Below, piece after piece: positions 1 to 7,181 of a stretch of DNA of 64,000 nucleotides. Both the position numbers and the translations under genes were made by a program. The DNA comes from a virus. The notes beneath the pieces were generated by a model. That model made no database searches. It had not been told where the DNA came from and worked only from the letters and a program-made list of their open reading frames with translations. The stretch covers positions 1 to 64,000 of IMG/VR virus record IMGVR_UViG_3300027806_000035; one strand, written 5' to 3'. Every line of letters starts with the position of its first letter. Position 1 is the stretch's first letter.

Positions 1-462
1 GATAGTGAACAGCTTATGAATGCAATTATCAGGATCAAGCAGCGCATTGATCTGGGCATCGTTTAGCCCGACCTGCTTCGCTTGAATGACGATTTTCGCT
101 TTAGCAACATTGTGCAGCGAAACACGCCAGGTAACTTCGCGCTTAATCAGCTTGTAGAACGAGTTGTAGACATTGATCTTTCGGCTCAGCTGGTTGAGCT
201 TGGATTCAATGTGCTCCCTATCCTGACTGCTAGCATGTGCAGCTTTTTGCAGCTCGATCGTGAACTCGTTGACAGCCTTGAACATGGACTGCCGATCACA
301 ATAAATTTCGTGATACAGCGTTCGCAGATCGTCAACATGGATGGTCGCCAGCTCGGTCACATAAACAGTGCGACCAAGCGCTTCGCTCTGAATGCGAAAT
401 GCGTGAGGCTTGCGATTTTCTGGATTGTCGTCGTGATGAATGGCTTTGCTGGATGTTTGCAT
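1..462 (-). CDS. Hypothetical protein, 3' end beyond the window edge
   Basis: An open minus-strand frame begins with ATG at 462 (MQTSSKAIHHDDN...) and runs off the left edge after 154 codons without a stop. It lies 4 bases after the stop of the dNMP-kinase-like gene, consistent with one operon. The protein is hydrophilic and rich in Lys, Glu and Gln, with a probable helical central part. I see no recognisable domain. The opposite-strand frame at 82-474 is judged a shadow. Confidence 0.7.
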   Translation of the reverse strand, partial: MQTSSKAIHHDDNPENRKPHAFRIQSEALGRTVYVTELATIHVDDLRTLYHEIYCDRQSMFKAVNEFTIELQKAAHASSQDREHIESKLNQLSRKINVYNSFYKLIKREVTWRVSLHNVAKAKIVIQAKQVGLNDAQINALLDPDNCIHKLFTI

Positions 463-466
463 GTAA

Positions 467-1018
467 TCAGCTAATGATTTGTTTTACGGATTCGTACAGA
501 TCGTCAAGCGTGCCATTGTTGTCAATGACGTGATCCCAGTCAGCAAAAGAAGATAGCTCTACGTCCGACTGGTGGGTATCGCTCAGGGAGCTGCGATCAT
601 TTTCGCGATGAACATGAACAAGTAAAAACTTCTTACTCATGAGCAATGCGGCTTCATTGCGAAACCGCATGTCGTCAACAACGATCGGATACTTGCTTGA
701 ATGGCGGTCAAACTTTTGTTCAAACGCATCCAGCCAAGTTGTTTCCTTGACAAGACTGCGGCCCCATTCTGTGCCAAGCGTGCGGGCAAGATGCCTGTAG
801 CTTTTGCCAACGCCAGGGATGGGCGTTTCTTTTGCTTCGTAGCAATAGTGCTCAATGTCCTCAATGTTGAGGCCGTGGTGCATCAAGAAAGTTTCCACCA
901 TCTCAAGCAAAGGAGATGCGAAACTCAGGGCCTGATAGCCATGGCAATGAACAAGGTAGTGGGCAATAGTTGATTTACCCTGTTGCGGCGTTGAACTCCA
1001 GAGAGCGATGTGCTTCAT
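467..1018 (-). CDS. Deoxynucleoside monophosphate kinase-like P-loop protein
   Basis: A 183-residue protein with an N-terminal P-loop (SSTPQQGKST, residues 8-17) followed by a small kinase-like fold. Phage dNMP kinases look similar: P-loop, then a YRHLARTLGTEWGR segment typical of the family, then a VVDDMRFRNEA segment where the second nucleotide site is expected. Its role would be to phosphorylate dNMPs for phage DNA synthesis, alongside the dCTP deaminase and ThyX encoded elsewhere in the window. The start overlaps the stop of the preceding 40-residue gene as ATGA. The P-loop lacks the usual first Gly, so a related AAA-like or adenylate-kinase-like P-loop protein remains possible. Confidence 0.75.
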   Translation of the reverse strand: MKHIALWSSTPQQGKSTIAHYLVHCHGYQALSFASPLLEMVETFLMHHGLNIEDIEHYCYEAKETPIPGVGKSYRHLARTLGTEWGRSLVKETTWLDAFEQKFDRHSSKYPIVVDDMRFRNEAALLMSKKFLLVHVHRENDRSSLSDTHQSDVELSSFADWDHVIDNNGTLDDLYESVKQIIS

Positions 1019-1137
1019 TTGATAATCTTTGATGTGTAGTAGACCAGCAAAATGACTGCACAGACGACAGCAGCGGCTAAACCGGCAACTATTGTGGCCA
1101 GCAGTGAGATTTGTGCTACCTGAATGGCATTTTCCAT
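1015..1137 (-). CDS. Small single-span membrane protein (40 aa)
   Basis: A 40-residue frame begins at ATG 1137 (MENAIQVAQIS) and its TGA overlaps the next gene's ATG (ATGA, 1015-1018). Residues about 11-34 form one long hydrophobic segment (LLATIVAGLAAAVVCAVILL), followed by YYTSKIIK. It is presumably an inner-membrane peptide. Holin, superinfection-exclusion and lysis-accessory roles all fit, but nothing in the sequence decides between them. Its tight coupling to neighbours is the main support for a real gene. Confidence 0.6.
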   Translation of the reverse strand: MENAIQVAQISLLATIVAGLAAAVVCAVILLVYYTSKIIK

Positions 1138-1147
1138 ATCCGGCTGT

Positions 1148-1234
1148 CTAAGGTAGATGTATGCAAACAATAAGGAACACAAAAATGGTTACTACCAGCA
1201 ATAAGATCATTGCCACGCTGACAGGATCAGCCAT
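1148..1234 (-). CDS. Very small single-span membrane protein (28 aa)
   Basis: The frame starts at ATG 1234, overlapping the stop of the 93-residue gene as TGATG, and ends at TAG 1148-1150. The product is MADPVSVA followed by one hydrophobic segment (MILLLVVTIFVFLIVCIHLP). It stands directly before the 40-residue membrane protein, so two tiny membrane peptides are encoded in tandem. Function unknown. Confidence rests on translational coupling and a clean transmembrane pattern. Confidence 0.5.
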   Translation of the reverse strand: MADPVSVAMILLLVVTIFVFLIVCIHLP

Positions 1235-1515
1235 CAACCCAGCTCCCGAAACGGGCTTGAATGGCCGCCCAGGAGATCGACTGCCTCCAGCTCCCGGAAG
1301 TACCGGCGGCGGGCTTGGTGGGCCAGCTGGGCGCGGCTCAGGGCCTCCAGGTGAAAGGGGTTCGCGTCTTGAATGGTCGCCGGAGCCGGACCGCTCCTCT
1401 CGGCCAGCGCATCAGCCTCTTTTTCAAGAATCAGAGCCTCTGCGCCATACAAGTGAGCGCGAGCCGTGATGCAGTTACGCAGCTTGACTGACAGTTGATA
1501 ATCCATTTGGTTCAA
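1234..1515 (-). CDS. Hypothetical protein (93 aa)
   Basis: A 93-residue, charged, Ala/Arg/Glu-rich, probably helical protein (MNQMDYQLSVKLRNC...). It overlaps the end of the upstream NUMOD/HTH gene by 41 bases; the second ATG (1506) shortens this to 32. The stop is coupled to the following 28-residue membrane protein. I recognise no domain. Confidence 0.6.
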   Translation of the reverse strand: MNQMDYQLSVKLRNCITARAHLYGAEALILEKEADALAERSGPAPATIQDANPFHLEALSRAQLAHQARRRYFRELEAVDLLGGHSSPFRELG

Positions 1516-2122
1516 TTCGTTTCCAGTGATAACCAGCGCATGTTCCGCCGACTTTCATCGCTGAATGGATGCCCTGAGACGTTGCAAAAACATCCCTGGC
1601 GGCGGCGGTGACGCTTTCGTAGATGCGACCGCTTTCGACGGCCTGAACCATCTTACCAGATCCACGGGGTTTCGGGAAGTTCTGGGCGATGAAATCCGCA
1701 AGATCCTCGTCCTCCAGGAGCATAAAAAGCCTCTGGCGATCAATTCCACCGAACACGCTTGGACGATTGCGGGCAAGGGCAACGACATCAGCACGCCTGA
1801 AATAGCGCCTTGACTTGCTGCCCGCATTTTTGTAGGACTCAATCAGCCCTTTCTCTGCCCATCGCTGCGGAACGTCAATGCTGGTGCCCAAGGTACTTGC
1901 AATGTACGAAGCGGCTATCCAGTCGCCCTCGGCCTTGCGTGAAACCTTGCGCCTGCCCATCGCACTTGCGATAGACTGCCTAGTGCGCTCTGTATAGCCA
2001 TTCTTCTTTGCCCATCTGTTGTAGGCGCTGAAGATCATGGTTGGCAAAACATTGCCTGCAATAGACTCAAGGGCAGCTTTTTCTTCTGGCGACCAGAACA
2101 CTTTTTTCATGGAATCCTCCAT
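1475..2122 (-). CDS. DNA-binding protein with HTH and NUMOD1-like repeat
   Basis: A 215-residue protein. The N-terminal 50 residues (WSPEEKAALESIAGN, TERTRQSIASAMGRR) resemble a small HTH/SANT-like domain. Residues about 65-115 contain a MerR-like winged-helix pattern (ASYIASTLGTSIDVPQRW, then SRRYFRRADV). The C-terminus (VYESVTAAARDVFATS-type repeat and YHWKRI) resembles the NUMOD1 DNA-binding repeat found in phage homing endonucleases. No HNH or GIY-YIG catalytic motif is present. It could be a regulator, or a homing endonuclease remnant that kept only its DNA-binding parts. Met5 (MKKVFW) is an alternative start. Confidence 0.65.
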   Translation of the reverse strand: MEDSMKKVFWSPEEKAALESIAGNVLPTMIFSAYNRWAKKNGYTERTRQSIASAMGRRKVSRKAEGDWIAASYIASTLGTSIDVPQRWAEKGLIESYKNAGSKSRRYFRRADVVALARNRPSVFGGIDRQRLFMLLEDEDLADFIAQNFPKPRGSGKMVQAVESGRIYESVTAAARDVFATSQGIHSAMKVGGTCAGYHWKRIEPNGLSTVSQAA

Positions 2123-2376
2123 GCGTGACTGGAGATGCCGGGATGCGAAAGTTCACGGGTTCCGTGCAGTTGCTTGAGAGCCCTGCTTACCCTGTGACGC
2201 CAGGTTTCACGACCTGCATTGTTGATAGGCTTGAGATCGCCGGAATTCAAGTCAACGCCGCCATCGGCAACCCAAGAAAATACATCCTTTGATCGAAAGA
2301 TCGTTCCGCTTGGAAACCTTTTAATCCATTGACGAAGGATTGATTTCCAAGCGGCTACATCCTTGGCCTCACTCAA
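2107..2376 (-). CDS. Hypothetical protein (89 aa), TTG start
   Basis: I place the start at TTG 2376 rather than the farther GTG at 2499. The region between carries the separate 53-residue gene in another frame, and an AGGAGG ribosome-binding site lies about 10 bases before the TTG. The TTG overlaps the upstream TGA. The product (SEAKDVAAWKSILRQWIKRFPSG...) has a helical N-terminus and a basic C-terminus, suggesting nucleic acid binding. No family is recognised. It overlaps the next gene by 16 bases. Confidence 0.6.
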   Translation of the reverse strand: MSEAKDVAAWKSILRQWIKRFPSGTIFRSKDVFSWVADGGVDLNSGDLKPINNAGRETWRHRVSRALKQLHGTRELSHPGISSHAWRIP

Positions 2377-2534
2377 AACTGCTGCTCCTCCTGTTGGGAT
2401 TCGCTTTTGACATGCTGCAGTAGATACTGCGCCCATCCGATGTGAGTTGAGATGGCGTGCTTTCCAGGAGGGGAATTTGGAAAGCTTTGTTTCCACCACT
2501 CACGGAAAAGAACTTCAAGCTCGGATTCGTTCAT
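2373..2534 (-). CDS. Small hypothetical protein (53 aa)
   Basis: The frame starts at ATG 2534, overlapping the TGA of the zinc-ribbon gene (ATGA), and ends at TGA 2373-2375, overlapping the TTG start of the following gene. The product begins MNESELEVLFREWWKQSFPN and contains HIGWAQYLLQHV, a pattern seen in small helical phage proteins. The coupling on both sides and natural amino acid composition make it a likely real gene. Function unknown. Confidence 0.65.
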   Translation of the reverse strand: MNESELEVLFREWWKQSFPNSPPGKHAISTHIGWAQYLLQHVKSESQQEEQQF

Positions 2535-2998
2535 TGGTCCTTTGGAATCAATGTAAAGTTAGAGCAATAGGAGGCAAATGTCAAGCCCTCCTCAACCGGA
2601 TCCCTGTGCCCCAGGTCGCACGGGTCTTGCCTGATACCCCTGTAATGAGTGCATTTCCTGCAGGTTTTCCTGCCTGTTTTGGTTTTGCTTTTGAATCTTG
2701 GTATCTCAGGGTGGATGTTCGCGTGCATTTCACCACGGCGTATTCTGCCAATAGCGGATGCACTGCATCCATGCTTATCAGCGAGAACATACTGAGGGGA
2801 CGTATCAGTCAGGATGTCAAGGATTACCTCGTCAGACAGCCTTACCTCTGGTGCTGCACCTTTGGGTGCAATTCCATTCAGCTCGGTCCATGCAAAGTCG
2901 CAGCTCCTGCATCGGAAGCGACGACGAACATCGCCTGACTGATTCCTGCGTGTTTCAGTGACATAAGCAACGCCATTGCAGTTTTCACAAACGGCCAT
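2531..2998 (-). CDS. Zinc-ribbon protein with central HTH
   Basis: A 155-residue protein with CENC (C4, C7) and CRSC (C30, C33) forming a four-Cys zinc ribbon. A helix-turn-helix-like stretch follows at about 66-90 (YVLADKHGCSASAIGRIRRG), and then a second Cys cluster (C113, C116, C127, C145). The central segment resembles the HTH_23/NUMOD3-like motif of HNH-associated and regulatory proteins. It probably binds DNA as a phage regulator. No nuclease motif is visible. Confidence 0.7.
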   Translation of the reverse strand: MAVCENCNGVAYVTETRRNQSGDVRRRFRCRSCDFAWTELNGIAPKGAAPEVRLSDEVILDILTDTSPQYVLADKHGCSASAIGRIRRGEMHANIHPEIPRFKSKTKTGRKTCRKCTHYRGIRQDPCDLGHRDPVEEGLTFASYCSNFTLIPKDQ

Positions 2999-3008
2999 CT
3001 TTAGCGTC

Positions 3009-3236
3009 CTACACCAGAAGTGGTAGTTGTTTGAACGGCAGCGGCTGCCAATGGGTTAGCGGAGATTTGGTAGGTATAAAAGATCCATTCCACTCTCCTC
3101 TACCACGTCTCCATTTACCAGGCGCGTAATCAGTCCTGATCTGTTTTGGCCAGTTGCAGATGATTACCTCTTCCGCATTTGCGCCGATGAAAAATTGACC
3201 GTCTCTTGGTGCTGTTTTAATTGGTTGCCAGGTCAT
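3009..3236 (-). CDS. DUF551-like protein
   Basis: A 75-residue protein starting MTWQPIKTAPRDGQ and containing THWQPLP near the end. The W-x-PI-x-x-APRDG start and the THW-x-PLP end are the hallmarks of the DUF551 family, which is common in phages and has no assigned function. Its ATG overlaps the stop of the preceding gene (TGATG at 3236). Confidence 0.75.
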   Translation of the reverse strand: MTWQPIKTAPRDGQFFIGANAEEVIICNWPKQIRTDYAPGKWRRGRGEWNGSFIPTKSPLTHWQPLPFKQLPLLV

Positions 3237-3514
3237 CAGTCTCCTCCACTAAGGCTGGGGTGAAACACGAGAGCACCTTGCACGCTGTTACGCGGGCCTC
3301 TAGGGCGTGCAATTAGTTCAAAACGTCCCATCGGCAATTCATGGAGTCCGTTCCTGTCGGCAAAGATGGAGACAGCGGCAGCCTGAAACCCGCGTGGAAG
3401 CGTGATACAGGGATACCCAGTTTCTTCTCTAATTCTGTCTTGGCGGTTGAGGTCCTCATAGATTGATTCGACAAGTTTCTTGTATTCGTCGGGATAGAGG
3501 GGTAGTTCAGCCAT
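3236..3514 (-). CDS. Hypothetical protein (92 aa)
   Basis: I choose ATG 3514 (MAELPLYPDEY), which overlaps the end of the HNH gene by 8 bases, over an ATG at 3532. The protein has an acidic helical N-terminus (EYKKLVESIYEDLNRQDRIR) and a C-terminal part with GRFELIARPRG. It is probably soluble. No domain recognised. Confidence 0.6.
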   Translation of the reverse strand: MAELPLYPDEYKKLVESIYEDLNRQDRIREETGYPCITLPRGFQAAAVSIFADRNGLHELPMGRFELIARPRGPRNSVQGALVFHPSLSGGD

Positions 3515-4121
3515 TTGGTTGGTCACTTTCAATACCGAATTGGTGAGAGTTGAGCAAATCCCTTAAGCCCTTCAAGAGGGCTATGTCTTCTTTCTCAAGA
3601 GCGTGCTCATTTTCAATCATGTAGACAATGATGCGAATCAACTCTGCTGGACTTGCATTGCTTTTGACAAGATTGGCTCGCCTACTGATAACTCTGACAT
3701 TATCGGGGGTATATCCACGCTGATTGTTAATCCTGTCCAGACTAGCAGAGCTTGAATTAAGGCTACTATTGCGGGGGCCGGTGCCAGTTCCATCGGTAAT
3801 TTTGATGCCACGAATGGGGCAAACTTCAGGAATCACAATGTCATCAACCGTTAGCGTGAACTCAAGGCCAAACTTGTTGGCTCGTTGCCTTGCTGCGTAC
3901 AAGAGTTTCAGTCGCGGATCAATTCTCTTATACCGCTCAATTGCACACTTCGGGCACATGGAAACTATTGACGTTCCTAGAATGGTCTTTCTTTTGTTTT
4001 TCGCTGGATAAAAGTCAACAACTGGCAAGAGTTGCTTGCAATCTGAGCAAGGTGCCAACAGAGGGCATGGCGTATCTATTTTTGTTGTCCAACCAGACGG
4101 GAATGTTCGCACGTTGTTCAT
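3507..4121 (-). CDS. HNH-like (His-Me finger) endonuclease
   Basis: A 204-residue protein with zinc-binding pairs CSDC (25-28) and CPKC (56-59), then RQRANKFGLEFTLT, CPIRG, and the block SASLDRINNQRGYTPDNVRV followed by ISRRANLVKSNAS. This order is that of a common phage HNH-like endonuclease family in which the catalytic His is not in the classic HNH setting. Such genes act as homing endonucleases or DNA-nicking enzymes. Coupled by ATGA to the preceding gene. Confidence 0.8.
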   Translation of the reverse strand: MNNVRTFPSGWTTKIDTPCPLLAPCSDCKQLLPVVDFYPAKNKRKTILGTSIVSMCPKCAIERYKRIDPRLKLLYAARQRANKFGLEFTLTVDDIVIPEVCPIRGIKITDGTGTGPRNSSLNSSSASLDRINNQRGYTPDNVRVISRRANLVKSNASPAELIRIIVYMIENEHALEKEDIALLKGLRDLLNSHQFGIESDQPNG

Positions 4122-4417
4122 GTTTCACCGTTGGGGTAAACGTTCTCACTTGTGGATTGGTCGCCCCGCTCTGCCCGCTCTGCCTCAGCGGCGAGCAGGG
4201 CGCGGAGGCGTTGGCGTTCATCTTGCTTAATGGACGAAGTTGAATAGCATCCTCGTGGAAGATTGTCGGTTATCGGAGTTTCCTCCGGCACCAGCCAGTC
4301 ACGCAGGGCGCGGATCAGCATGGCAATCAACTTGCGCCGCAAAAGGCCGTGAATGACCATGTATGCGTCGCAGCTTTCAATCACCTCCCACAGCGGCGGG
4401 CGGTTGGTGTCGCTCAT
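4118..4417 (-). CDS. Picocyanobacterial-type small protein (99 aa)
   Basis: The start is set at ATG 4417 (MSDTNRPPLWEVIESCD), inside a longer frame. The first part, RPPLWEV followed by a 40-residue helical body, resembles a family of small proteins I associate with marine and freshwater Synechococcus/Cyanobium genomes. The C-terminus is Glu/Arg-rich (DERQRLRALLAAEAERAERG), probably a helix. It overlaps the end of the ERPWEREGWC-type gene by 41 bases next to a run of nine C on the plus strand, so a frame slip linking the two is conceivable. Function unknown. Confidence 0.6.
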   Translation of the reverse strand: MSDTNRPPLWEVIESCDAYMVIHGLLRRKLIAMLIRALRDWLVPEETPITDNLPRGCYSTSSIKQDERQRLRALLAAEAERAERGDQSTSENVYPNGET

Positions 4418-4913
4418 GGCTGGGACCCCCCCCCGCAGGCAGGGGCAGGGCGTGGGCGGGGAGCACAAAGCCATCGGACAGCGGCTCAGGGCGAACCAGC
4501 CACCAGCGGAGTGGTGGACCGTCAAGCGTCGACATGCACCAGCACCGGCCATCGCCATCGCACCACCCCTCGCGCTCCCAGGGCCGCTCGCTCACCGATA
4601 CCGGCTGCAGCGCCAGGCGGGTGAGGATGTCAGCGGCGCGCCTAAGCAGGCCAGCCCAGAGCGGCGAGCACTCGCTGGAGTACACGCGCAACTTGTCCAC
4701 CAACTCCCCCACCTCCCCTTCAGCAACCGGCGGGGGAGCGGAGACGGGCACCGTGGACGCATTTAGTACATCAGGATGATGCCCAACAAGCAGCGCCAGG
4801 GAGTCCAGCTCTTCGTTGCCGAACGTGTTGCCCAGGATGATTTCGCACATGCGGCGAACGAGCGCGGCTTCCCCCACCCCTCGCTGTGTTGCTGCCTCGA
4901 TCGGTTCTTTCAT
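4377..4913 (-). CDS. Hypothetical protein with ERPWEREGWC motif
   Basis: A 178-residue protein. It has an N-terminal helical part (EAALVRRMCEIILGN), a middle part with GEVGELVDKLRVYSSECSP, and a C-terminal block containing SERPWEREGWCDGDGRCW and LPAHALPLP. I associate this combination with small proteins repeated in picocyanobacteria and their phages; no biochemical role is known to me. The start overlaps the HNH-AP2 gene stop as TAATG. Near the 3' end the coding strand has nine consecutive G (4426-4434), a site prone to slippage or sequencing error. Confidence 0.65.
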   Translation of the reverse strand: MKEPIEAATQRGVGEAALVRRMCEIILGNTFGNEELDSLALLVGHHPDVLNASTVPVSAPPPVAEGEVGELVDKLRVYSSECSPLWAGLLRRAADILTRLALQPVSVSERPWEREGWCDGDGRCWCMSTLDGPPLRWWLVRPEPLSDGFVLPAHALPLPAGGGPSHERHQPPAAVGGD

Positions 4914-5443
4914 TAGTCAATCCAGTGATTTTCAAGACGATGAATAATGGCGTTCAAGTGAGCCTCATACGGATCTTCAAATGTACCGACGTGAATCTTT
5001 TTTCCGGTTCGTGGATGCTTATATTGTGCCCTGGTCTTTCTTCCAGATGGAGGTGCAGGCGAAATAAAGCGCCAAGGCATGGATCCCCTAGTTGATCTAT
5101 TTTTCATGTTTGTTGAGCGGCTGGCCCATCTTAGATTTCCTATTAAATTATTGCTTGGATTCCTATCTATGTGATCCACCTCGCTACATCCTGGCGGTAG
5201 CATGATTCCGTTCATCACGAGAACCAGCTGGTGACAAGAATACTGAACTCCGAAAAGCTCAATCCTGTAGTACCCCTGAAAATTTCTCCATCCAGCCGGT
5301 CGGCCTACATTGGAATTTGGCTTGTTACGGTTTGACTTTTTCCAGCGAAGTCCACTTGGAACGGCTGGATCAAGCTCAAGGCAATCCTGCAGCAGCTCCA
5401 AGGGAGGAATTTTCTTCTTGATGCAGCTGTGTTCAGTCTTCAT
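4913..5443 (-). CDS. HNH endonuclease with AP2-like DNA-binding domain
   Basis: The ATG at 5443 (MKTEHSCIKKK) overlaps the upstream stop by 11 bases and is preferred over a start at 5623, whose extra residues duplicate the upstream gene's frame. Residues 70-112 hold the HNH_3 pattern: CHQLVLVMNG, CSEVDHIDRNPSNNLIGNLR, WAS. Residues 136-170 (RAQYKHPRTGKKIHVGTF, then EDPYEAHLNA) match the AP2/ERF-like domain of homing endonucleases. It would cut DNA at a homing site and bind through the AP2 part. The neighbouring genes appear uninterrupted, so it is a free-standing homing gene. Confidence 0.85.
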   Translation of the reverse strand: MKTEHSCIKKKIPPLELLQDCLELDPAVPSGLRWKKSNRNKPNSNVGRPAGWRNFQGYYRIELFGVQYSCHQLVLVMNGIMLPPGCSEVDHIDRNPSNNLIGNLRWASRSTNMKNRSTRGSMPWRFISPAPPSGRKTRAQYKHPRTGKKIHVGTFEDPYEAHLNAIIHRLENHWID

Positions 5444-6167
5444 TTTTTTCTCCACTAGAAGTGGCGGCCGGTAGCGCGGGCTGGTGGCCGTAGCGGGCGA
5501 GTTCCTTGCGGACGTAATCCAGCGCATTGCCAAAATCGCTGTCGTACATAAACCGTTCGCCTTGATAGCCAACGGTTTGATATTTGTCCCATGAACGCTC
5601 AACAAGCGCATCCCATTCGTCATCCGTCACCCCCTCCCCCTGCGGCTCGGCCAGGGCGGCGCGGGCCTTGTCCGCCAGAACGGAGCGGTACAGGTGCTGC
5701 TCGTAGTCAGCCAGCAGCTCAGCGCACAGCGCTCTCCAGTCAGTCATCAGTCGTCTCCGTGGCGCCGGGGCGGGGCGGTCCCATCGGGCGAGGGCGGCGA
5801 GGGCGAGATCTACGGCATGGCGGTTGAGGATGGTGCGCATCGCGCCCATGGCGCGACGGCTGACAGTGCCGGCCTGAAACCCCAGGGCACGTGCCGCAGC
5901 GGCCAGGTCATCGTGCATCTGTTGGGGCATCAGCCCCATGATGTCATCATCGCTAGGCTCCCCAGCGACGGAGGCCGGTTCCCTGCCCTCGGGCACAGCC
6001 GGTCCATCGCCTGCAGCCAGGGCAGCGCGGGCGCGGTCCGCTACGCCAAAGTCAATCTCTACGGCTTCGCTGAGCGACACCAGATCGCCCTTCCAGTCGT
6101 ACTGCCACGGCAGCTCATCCCATGCTTCCAGTAGCTCAGCGCATAGAGCTTTCCAGTCAGTGCTCAT
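5433..6167 (-). CDS. Protein with two tandem TDWRALC modules
   Basis: A 244-residue frame in which one module occurs twice: STDWKALCAELLEAWDE with ADRARAALAA (residues 2-52), and MTDWRALCAELLADYEQ with DKARAALAEPQGEG (about 140-178). Between them is LAAAARALGFQAG, which occurs in similar cyanobacterial proteins. The second module begins at an internal ATG whose DNA context matches the start of the neighbouring 129-residue gene. The frame may therefore be two genes joined by a small indel. The C-terminus DNALDYVRKELARYG is helical. Function unknown. Confidence 0.65.
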   Translation of the reverse strand: MSTDWKALCAELLEAWDELPWQYDWKGDLVSLSEAVEIDFGVADRARAALAAGDGPAVPEGREPASVAGEPSDDDIMGLMPQQMHDDLAAAARALGFQAGTVSRRAMGAMRTILNRHAVDLALAALARWDRPAPAPRRRLMTDWRALCAELLADYEQHLYRSVLADKARAALAEPQGEGVTDDEWDALVERSWDKYQTVGYQGERFMYDSDFGNALDYVRKELARYGHQPALPAATSSGEKNED

Positions 6168-6546
6168 TGGTCGTCTCCGTGGTGATGGTGGTGATGGTGA
6201 TTAGGGCGGGGCGACGATTCCAAGCGTTTATGGCCGACTGCCGAAACGGTTGCCAGTAACTATCAGGCAGCTCCTCCTCTGGTTCTGGGGCGCGATCACC
6301 AAAAACACAGGCGCTGCAACTGGAGCAGCGAACAAACCACAGCAGTCTGTGATCTTCCAGATTGGCCCGGCTTCCACAGAATGGGCAGGGCAAAAGGGTT
6401 GACTGCGGCATAGGCCCCTCCCCCTGCGGCTCAGCCAGGGCGGCGCGGGCGCGGTAGAGCAGGGAGCGATCGTGCATCGGGCTGGCTGTTTTGTAGCCAT
6501 GCAGCTCATTGGTCAGCTCAGTACACAGTGCTCTCCAGTCAGTCAT
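6157..6546 (-). CDS. TDWRALC module fused to Lar-like zinc ribbon
   Basis: The ATG at 6546 (MTDWRALCTELTNEL) lies inside the last codons of the upstream 73-residue gene. Residues 1-45 form the TDWRALC...RARAALAEPQGEG module. Residues 50-115 form a zinc ribbon of the Lar (restriction alleviation) type: LLPCPFCGSRANLED, then RCSSCSACVFG, then SAINAWNRRP. Lar proteins modulate type I restriction and modification in E. coli, but many phage Lar-like ribbons have no tested role. The stop is coupled to the next TDWKALC gene. Confidence 0.7.
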   Translation of the reverse strand: MTDWRALCTELTNELHGYKTASPMHDRSLLYRARAALAEPQGEGPMPQSTLLPCPFCGSRANLEDHRLLWFVRCSSCSACVFGDRAPEPEEELPDSYWQPFRQSAINAWNRRPALITITTITTETTNEH

Positions 6547-6760
6547 CAGTCGTCTCCGTGGTGTTGGTGGGGTCGGCGGACAGCTCGGGGGTAGTGTTCT
6601 CGACATAGGCTGTGGGCCGCCGCTCGCCACTGGTGTCCCACCACCAGTCACCCCAGAAGGTCCAGCTACTGCACGTTCGGCGGGTGTCAGAGTTGACCCA
6701 GGCAAAGCGGCCAATGTTGCCATTTCCGTGGCGGTCCAGATAGATAGGCGAGATGGCCAT
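6539..6760 (-). CDS. Small hypothetical protein (73 aa)
   Basis: The frame starts at ATG 6760 (MAISPIYLDRHGNGNIGRF) and ends with TETTDD at 6539, overlapping the following TDWRALC gene by 8 bases. It is rich in Trp (SSWTFWGDWWWD) and could be a compact beta protein. An in-frame stop precedes the ATG, so the start is fixed. No family recognised, and the weak composition keeps confidence moderate. Confidence 0.5.
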   Translation of the reverse strand: MAISPIYLDRHGNGNIGRFAWVNSDTRRTCSSWTFWGDWWWDTSGERRPTAYVENTTPELSADPTNTTETTDD

Positions 6761-6795
6761 AGCTGTAGAAGATGATCGGTCTTATGGAGTGGCGG

Positions 6796-7164
6796 TCAGT
6801 CAGGCAGCGCCTCAAGGGCGTGGCGGATCGCATTGGTCTGAGCGCCGTTCCTGGGAACTGCATCGCCAGCCTGAATAGCGGCCAGCGCTTCAAGCGCCTG
6901 CTCCTTCAGGCTTTGCGGCTTCGGGCGGCGGGCGGCGCGGAGGTGGCCAATTCGGGTTTCAAATAGGCCGTTGTTGCGCAGCCACTCACAGCACGCTTCC
7001 AGCTCCTGATCGGCGCCCCAGCGGGCGGCTTGGGTGGCGATGTGCTCATCCCGTGCATCATCAATGTCGCAAGGGCACGGATTTTCGTCATCAGGGAATG
7101 AATTGAGCGCTTCGTCTCTCCATTTCTCCACCAGCTCAGGAGGTGGGGTGACTGGATGTTCCAT
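6796..7164 (-). CDS. Picocyanobacterial/cyanophage hypothetical protein (122 aa)
   Basis: It begins MEHPVTPPPELVEKWRDEAL and contains ACCEWLRNN, LRAARRPKPQSLKEQALEAL and a C-terminal IRHALEALPD. This order (TPPPELV start, CCEWL, LRAARRPKP, SLKEQAL, ALEALPD end) defines a small family that I recognise from Synechococcus and cyanophage genomes. Probably helical and cytoplasmic. Function unknown. Confidence 0.75.
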   Translation of the reverse strand: MEHPVTPPPELVEKWRDEALNSFPDDENPCPCDIDDARDEHIATQAARWGADQELEACCEWLRNNGLFETRIGHLRAARRPKPQSLKEQALEALAAIQAGDAVPRNGAQTNAIRHALEALPD

Positions 7165-7181
7165 GGTGTTAGTGGTTTGCT

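Noticed and set aside
82-474. 130-codon plus-strand frame at the left edge
   Set aside because: Opposite a better minus-strand frame that continues the operon and is coupled to the dNMP kinase-like gene.
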